NCBI GenBank assembly: GCA_021796535.1
Contig: JAKABW010000002.1
Location: forward strand, 1 to 64,000
Direction: 5' to 3'
Length of the DNA: 64,000 bases
Source of the DNA: Actinomycetes bacterium
GTDB lineage: Bacteria > Actinomycetota > Acidimicrobiia > Acidimicrobiales > Bog-793
Shown here: one piece after another, positions 58,052-64,000 of the stretch
Numbering within the stretch: position 1 is the stretch's first letter
How the letters are laid out: each line of letters opens with the position of its first letter
The notes under the pieces: model-generated
What the model saw: only the letters and a program-made list of their open reading frames with translations
The model's database searches: none
Told to the model about the DNA's origin: nothing
Made by a program: the position numbers and the translations under genes

Positions 58052-59737
58052 ATGCTTGAAGAATTGAGGGTCAAGTCGTTTGGCATCATTGCGGATACGG
58101 CACTCGAGCTGTCTTCCGGGCTGAACGTGTTGACGGGAGAAACAGGCGCCGGAAAAACCTTGATCATCGGCGCCCTGCAATTGCTGTTCGGATCCAAGCA
58201 GGACTACAAAAGTTCCGACGGTCGCGAAACCGTGATAGAAGGACGTTTCCGTTTGGACAAAGAGGCCGTTGCCGCTTTGTCCGGACTCAGAGAACCTTCT
58301 CCGGAAGAGCCTGAGGAAGAACGGGGCGACCCCGATCTTTTCGGGGACTCGGAGCACGAATATATCCTCAGGCGTCAGATCACCGAGGGAAAAAAGTCAA
58401 GATTCTACATCAACGGCTCCATGGCAACGGCCAAAGAGGCGGCGGAGATCGGAGAAGTCGCCATAGAGATATTCGGTCAGCACGAACAGATGCGTCTGAT
58501 GAAAACTTCTGCCCAGAGAGCGGCTTTGGACCGCTATGCCGGTATCTCTTTGGAAGAATTGCAGGCGCTCAATTCGGCGTTGCGCAAGCTTGACAAAGAA
58601 CTCCGGGGTTTCGGCGGAGACAAGGAATCTTTGGAAAGAGAAAAAGAGTTTTTGGAGTTTCAGCTGGCCGAGATAGACGCTTTGCGGATCGCTTCCGAGA
58701 GCGAAGACGACGATTTGAAGTCCGCCGAAGAACTGCTTGCTTCCGTGGGTGAGCTCAAAGAGTCCGCGCTCGGGGCTTTGCGGTTTTTGAAAGGGTCGGA
58801 ATCCGGTCCCGGGGAAGGAGCCGACGATAAACTCGCCAACGCCCTGAGGATGCTTGACGGGAAAAACTACTTTGAGGCTGTCGTCGGGCGTTTGAACAAC
58901 TGCCTGACGGAATTGGTGGACTTGACCAGTGAGTTGAGAGCATCGCTTGACGGTTTGGAAGACGATCCGGCTGCACTGGAGTCTGTGAGGATGAGACGCA
59001 ACGAGTTGCACCGCGTCATGCGCAAATACGGGCAAAGCTTGGCCGGCGTGTTGGAAAAGCGGCAGGAGCTGAAAGAAAAATTGGAAAATATTGCCGGTTA
59101 CGAAGAAACCAGGGCCCGTCTGCTTGGGCAAAAGAGGGAATTGGAACTGGAGATGCGGGCGGCGGAAAAAGCGGTGGGGGACGCCAGACGAAAAGCCGCC
59201 CCCGAATTGGCAGAAGAGATAGAACGCCGTCTGAGCGAATTGAATCTTGCCGGAGCCTCTTTTGAAGTAAGGCTGGACGACGCCCCTTTTGCCGACAATG
59301 TGGAGTTTTTTATGGCGCCAAATCCGGGGCGGGAAGCCGTTTCTGTGGCCAAGGCCGCTTCCGGAGGGGAGTTGTCGCGAGTGATGCTGGCTCTGAAAGT
59401 CGTCTTGACGGACGGTGCCCTGACATATGTCTTTGACGAGGTGGACGCCGGAATAGGCGGAGCCACGGCATTGGCTGTGGGAAGGCTCTTGTCAGGGTTG
59501 GCCCGAGACCGCCAAGTGGTGGTGGTTACCCATCTGGCGCAGGTGGCCGCTTTTGCCGACAGACATTTCGTGGTGGAAAAATCCAACGAAGGGGGGGACA
59601 CCTCGACTTTTGTGAGAGAGGTGACGGCGGACGCTCTGCTTGCCGAACTGGCGCGGATGCTTTCCGGTCAGCCCGGCAGCGAAATAGCTTTACGGCACGC
59701 CAGAGAGCTGAAAGAAAAAGCTTCTCAGATGCGCTGA
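58052..59737 (+). CDS. recN: DNA repair ATPase RecN
   Basis: A 561-residue SMC-like protein that acts at double-strand breaks. The N-terminus has LRVKSFGIIADTALELSSGL then Walker A TGETGAGKTLIIGALQLLFG at about 24-43. Long coiled coils lie at about 170-230 and 300-390. The ABC signature is KAASGGELSRVMLALKVVL at about 431, with Walker B YVFDEVDAGIGGATALAVG and VVTHLAQVAAFAD, where RecN has its conserved His. Length and order are normal. It converges on the DUF929-type gene with a gap of four bases. Confidence 0.96.
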   Translation: MLEELRVKSFGIIADTALELSSGLNVLTGETGAGKTLIIGALQLLFGSKQDYKSSDGRETVIEGRFRLDKEAVAALSGLREPSPEEPEEERGDPDLFGDSEHEYILRRQITEGKKSRFYINGSMATAKEAAEIGEVAIEIFGQHEQMRLMKTSAQRAALDRYAGISLEELQALNSALRKLDKELRGFGGDKESLEREKEFLEFQLAEIDALRIASESEDDDLKSAEELLASVGELKESALGALRFLKGSESGPGEGADDKLANALRMLDGKNYFEAVVGRLNNCLTELVDLTSELRASLDGLEDDPAALESVRMRRNELHRVMRKYGQSLAGVLEKRQELKEKLENIAGYEETRARLLGQKRELELEMRAAEKAVGDARRKAAPELAEEIERRLSELNLAGASFEVRLDDAPFADNVEFFMAPNPGREAVSVAKAASGGELSRVMLALKVVLTDGALTYVFDEVDAGIGGATALAVGRLLSGLARDRQVVVVTHLAQVAAFADRHFVVEKSNEGGDTSTFVREVTADALLAELARMLSGQPGSEIALRHARELKEKASQMR

Positions 59738-59741
59738 CGTC

Positions 59742-60713
59742 TTAGGCCGGCGGAGTTTCTTTGTTGAAGGCCACCGGAATTACGAATTTTTCCAAACTCT
59801 TCGGAATGCCTTTGCATACCGGAGCGCTGTTTTTGATGGAGTCGCATACCGCCCCTATGATGTGACCGGCCTGGGCCTGCAAATTCATGGTGGTTGGGAA
59901 AGCTCCGGCTGCGGCTTGGACAACGGTTTGTTTTATGCCTTGTTTGGCCAGCCATTGTGGGTCATAACCCGGTGTGGCCAGAAAGTATTTGCCTCCCACC
60001 AAAAGAAAAGGAAGGGAATCTTTGACACCGGCGTAGGGGGGTTTGTCCCATTCGTTCATCAGCTTTGCTTCTTCCGGAGTCGGGCTTTGGAGGGGCTGCC
60101 ATTTTCCCGGAGCGATTTGTTGGGTCGAGTACAGCTCCACCGGAAAGAAGTTGATGTATTTGCTCGTATAGGTCGTTCCCACAAAAGAGGCCCCCGCCAC
60201 ATTGGGCATGGCGTCTTTCGGGGAGGAGATGACTGCCGCCAGGTTGCGGAAGGTGCCGAATTTGGCCAGAGCCTCCACTATCGGCCAGCTGAGTCCGGCA
60301 CAGCCGCCGCAGTATTCGCCTCCGAAGTAGTATATGTCGAGCTTTCCGTTGGTCACCAGCAATTTTGCTTGTTTGGGTGGCAATTCGGCCGGCGGTGTTA
60401 GATTGCTTGCCTGCTGGGAGCTGATAAACATGGATCTTGGCGTAACGTCTTGGATGGTATTGTCGTATGCCGTCGGCATGACGATGGCGCCGGAGTTTGC
60501 GGTGTTTTGCCCTCCGGTTCCCGCAACAACGACGGCTATCGCCGCTATGACGATTATAACGGCCGCTATTCCCGCCGCAATGTACGTGCGCCTGCGCCCG
60601 GAGGACTTGCCTGCCCCTTCTTTTACAGGCGCTTCAGCCGGCCTTGGACGGGCCGGACCCGAGACGGCAACCTGTTTTTTGGGTCGTGAATTCTTATAAG
60701 TTTTTTTTGCCAT
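59742..60713 (-). CDS. DUF929-type membrane-anchored thioredoxin-fold protein
   Basis: A 323-residue protein with a Lys/Arg/Pro-rich cytoplasmic part, a membrane helix at about 44-66 (YIAAGIAAVIIVIAAIAVVV) and an extracytoplasmic domain of the DUF929 kind. YYFGGEYCGGCAGLSWPIVE at about 130 holds a CGGC pair where thioredoxin-fold proteins carry their active site, and DSLPFLLVGGKYFL supplies the cis-proline-like strand. Two more cysteines near the end (CDSIKNSAPVC) could form a disulfide. A role in thiol redox outside the membrane is inferred. It is inverted relative to recN and pyrG and occupies the place of steA and mctB in mycobacteria. Confidence 0.85.
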   Translation of the reverse strand: MAKKTYKNSRPKKQVAVSGPARPRPAEAPVKEGAGKSSGRRRTYIAAGIAAVIIVIAAIAVVVAGTGGQNTANSGAIVMPTAYDNTIQDVTPRSMFISSQQASNLTPPAELPPKQAKLLVTNGKLDIYYFGGEYCGGCAGLSWPIVEALAKFGTFRNLAAVISSPKDAMPNVAGASFVGTTYTSKYINFFPVELYSTQQIAPGKWQPLQSPTPEEAKLMNEWDKPPYAGVKDSLPFLLVGGKYFLATPGYDPQWLAKQGIKQTVVQAAAGAFPTTMNLQAQAGHIIGAVCDSIKNSAPVCKGIPKSLEKFVIPVAFNKETPPA

Positions 60714-60929
60714 TTCGATTCCCCATGAACTAGCTTTTGATGTTCCCGTGTTTCACAAGCTGCGCTGTGTCGAAGTTCGCATTTTTGTATCGCTACATTA
60801 TATAGTGCCCAAGCAAAGCGGCGGTGTCATAATCGGGTTTTTATGAAGCGTCCGGTTTGTTGCGCGTATTTTACCGAAATGTCATAACGGGTCCAAATAT
60901 TTTGTCGTGATAAATTTATGCGGGTATAG

Positions 60930-62765
<1,836 letters not shown>

Positions 62766-62855
62766 GAAAGCAAGACTTGACGTTACAGATCACCATACGC
62801 GGCGCCTCTGCTATATTGAGTAGTCAGCGCTTTTGATTCGCAAAGGATTTTGACA

Positions 62856-63428
62856 GTGACAGATTTCCCCGTATTTCGCCATATAGGCGAACGTCTGAGA
62901 TATGATGCGGGTTTTTTTAATCTTGTAACGGGCACTTTTGTGGCACCGGACGGTTTCAGCTTTGAGCGGAGCATAGTGCGTCACCCCGGTGCCGTATGCA
63001 TAGCGGCCCTGCATGCCGACAACGAATCCGTGGTGGCCGTCAGGCAGTACAGATCGGCGGTCGATCGGCCTTTGCTGGAACTCCCCGCCGGGAAAATGGA
63101 CAAACCGGAAGAGCCGCATCTTTTGTGCGCGCAAAGGGAACTTATCGAAGAAACCGGTTATTTGGCGGAAAAATGGACCGAGCTCGGTTATTTTTACAAT
63201 TCCCCCGGGTTTAATGACGAAAAGACAGTCATCTATTTGGCCGAAGATCTGACAAAAATCGACAGATCGACGGAAGGCGTGGAAGAAAGCTATATGACCG
63301 TGGAAAAGATCAATTTGGCCGAATGCGACCAATTGACAGACGCCAAAGAATTGACGGACGCCAAAACCCTGATAGCCCTCGGTTGGGTCAGGAGATACTT
63401 GGCCGAAAACAAAGGCAAGGTTTTCTGA
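62856..63428 (+). CDS. NUDIX hydrolase, ADP-ribose pyrophosphatase type
   Basis: A 190-residue NUDIX enzyme. The NUDIX box is seen as GKMDKPEEPHLLCAQREL then IEETGY at about 78-101, with one residue more than the standard spacing between G and the RE; the REL-EETG metal site is intact. RQYRSAVDRPLLELPAGK before it, and the proline in YNSPGFNDEKTVIYLA after it, are typical of ADP-ribose pyrophosphatases. GTG 62856 is chosen because AAAGGA lies eight bases upstream; TTG 62850 is too close to that site. The position between pyrG and xerD is the same as Rv1700 in M. tuberculosis. Confidence 0.92.
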   Translation: MTDFPVFRHIGERLRYDAGFFNLVTGTFVAPDGFSFERSIVRHPGAVCIAALHADNESVVAVRQYRSAVDRPLLELPAGKMDKPEEPHLLCAQRELIEETGYLAEKWTELGYFYNSPGFNDEKTVIYLAEDLTKIDRSTEGVEESYMTVEKINLAECDQLTDAKELTDAKTLIALGWVRRYLAENKGKVF

Positions 63429-63457
63429 TGCCGCGAGTTCTTCTTTTTCGCAACTGA

Positions 63458-64000
63458 ATGCCGCCCGCCGAGATTTCCCGTGAAGCAGAAGAATTCCTGG
63501 GGTACCTGGCGGTAGAGAAGGGCAGATCCAAAAACACCCTGGCTTCATACAGGAATACCCTTACCGTATATGAAAATTTTCTGGATCTTCACGGTCGGCA
63601 TTCTCACGGGGAAGTTTCGGTCGGCGATATAGAAGGATTTGCCGCTTTTCTCACCGAAAAGAACTATTCCCGCTCTTCGACAGCCCAGATGCTCTCGGCA
63701 TTAAAAGGATTTTACCGCTTCTCCCTGCAGGAAAAGAAAATCGAAACCGATCCGACTTCGGATCTTTTTTCCGTGCGCCGTGCCCGTCTTTTGCCCAAAC
63801 CGATATCCGTGGAAGAAGTCGAACTGTTGCTTTCTTCGGTTTCCGGCACCGATCCCACTTCTCTGCGGGACAGAGCAATACTCGAAGTCATGTATGCGGC
63901 GGGTTTGCGGATTTCGGAAGTGACGGCTCTGTGTCTTGCCGACATAAAAGTGACCGACATGGGGCTTTGGGTCATCGTCGTTCTGGGAAAGGGTTCCAAG
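63458..64000 (+). CDS. xerD: Tyrosine recombinase XerD, C-terminus beyond window
   Basis: The first 181 residues of a site-specific recombinase that resolves chromosome dimers. The N-terminal SAM-like core-binding domain has FLGYLAVEKGRSKNTLASYR and LSALKGFYRFSLQEKKIETDP; the catalytic domain begins with LPKPISVEEVELLLSS and shows the first catalytic Arg in MYAAGLRISEVTALCLADI and the Lys hairpin in VVLGKGSK at the window end. The remaining catalytic His, Arg and Tyr lie outside. ATG 63458 starts 30 bases after the NUDIX stop. Name follows both sequence and gene order. Confidence 0.92.
   Translation, partial: MPPAEISREAEEFLGYLAVEKGRSKNTLASYRNTLTVYENFLDLHGRHSHGEVSVGDIEGFAAFLTEKNYSRSSTAQMLSALKGFYRFSLQEKKIETDPTSDLFSVRRARLLPKPISVEEVELLLSSVSGTDPTSLRDRAILEVMYAAGLRISEVTALCLADIKVTDMGLWVIVVLGKGSK

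Overview
The window reads as chromosomal DNA of a mid-G+C (about half G+C by eye, not computed) monoderm bacterium, most likely an actinobacterium and perhaps of the Acidimicrobiia type. Three things support this. The right end has the order NAD kinase, recN, (one inverted gene), pyrG, NUDIX, xerD, which matches the classical mycobacterial order ppnK, recN, steA, mctB, pyrG, NUDIX, xerD. The division and cell-wall cluster has no ftsA. A full type IV pilus set lacks the outer-membrane parts PilQ and PilP. The genus is inference only.

Layout. Positions 1-20.7 kb hold mostly housekeeping and envelope genes: two YfhO-type polytopic membrane proteins, a sucrase/ferredoxin-like protein coupled to an MntP-like transporter, a TlpA-like thioredoxin, transketolase, a TetR regulator, DedA, a peroxiredoxin with a long palindrome upstream, a membrane glycosyltransferase-like protein, the (p)ppGpp enzyme Rel, a D,D-carboxypeptidase and HisRS. 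Positions 20.9-41.6 kb form a type IV pilus island: two paralogous PilX-like proteins with long Gly/Ser/Thr/Asn-rich C-terminal regions, two minor prepilins, the major pilin with its own promoter and terminator, then pilB-pilT-pilC-pilMN-pilO on the minus strand, the prepilin peptidase and a second pilT. Between the pilin and pilO sits an IS1634-family element nested inside a remnant of an IS3-family element. Positions 41.9-56.5 kb are the dcw cluster mraZ-rsmH-ftsL-ftsI-murE-mraY-ftsW-murG-murC-murB-ftsQ-ftsZ, most genes overlapping by 1-4 bases, led by a clear promoter overlapped by four 10-bp MraZ-type repeats. murF and murD are absent from it. Positions 56.5-64 kb hold a coiled-coil protein with a Lys/Ala/Pro tail, NAD kinase, recN, an inverted DUF929-type thioredoxin-fold protein, pyrG, NUDIX and the start of xerD.

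Functional picture. PilB/PilT/PilT2 would power a platform of PilC, fused PilM-PilN and PilO; PilD would process PilA and the minor pilins, and the two PilX-like proteins are candidates for large surface or tip proteins. The dcw cluster supplies lipid II synthesis and septation. I found no CRISPR array, tRNA or rRNA gene. The most unusual points are the PilM-PilN fusion, the PilT with an added MshEN-like N-terminal region, the paired PilX-like proteins, the nested insertion sequences with reconstructable target site, and the loss of murF and murD from an otherwise compact dcw operon.
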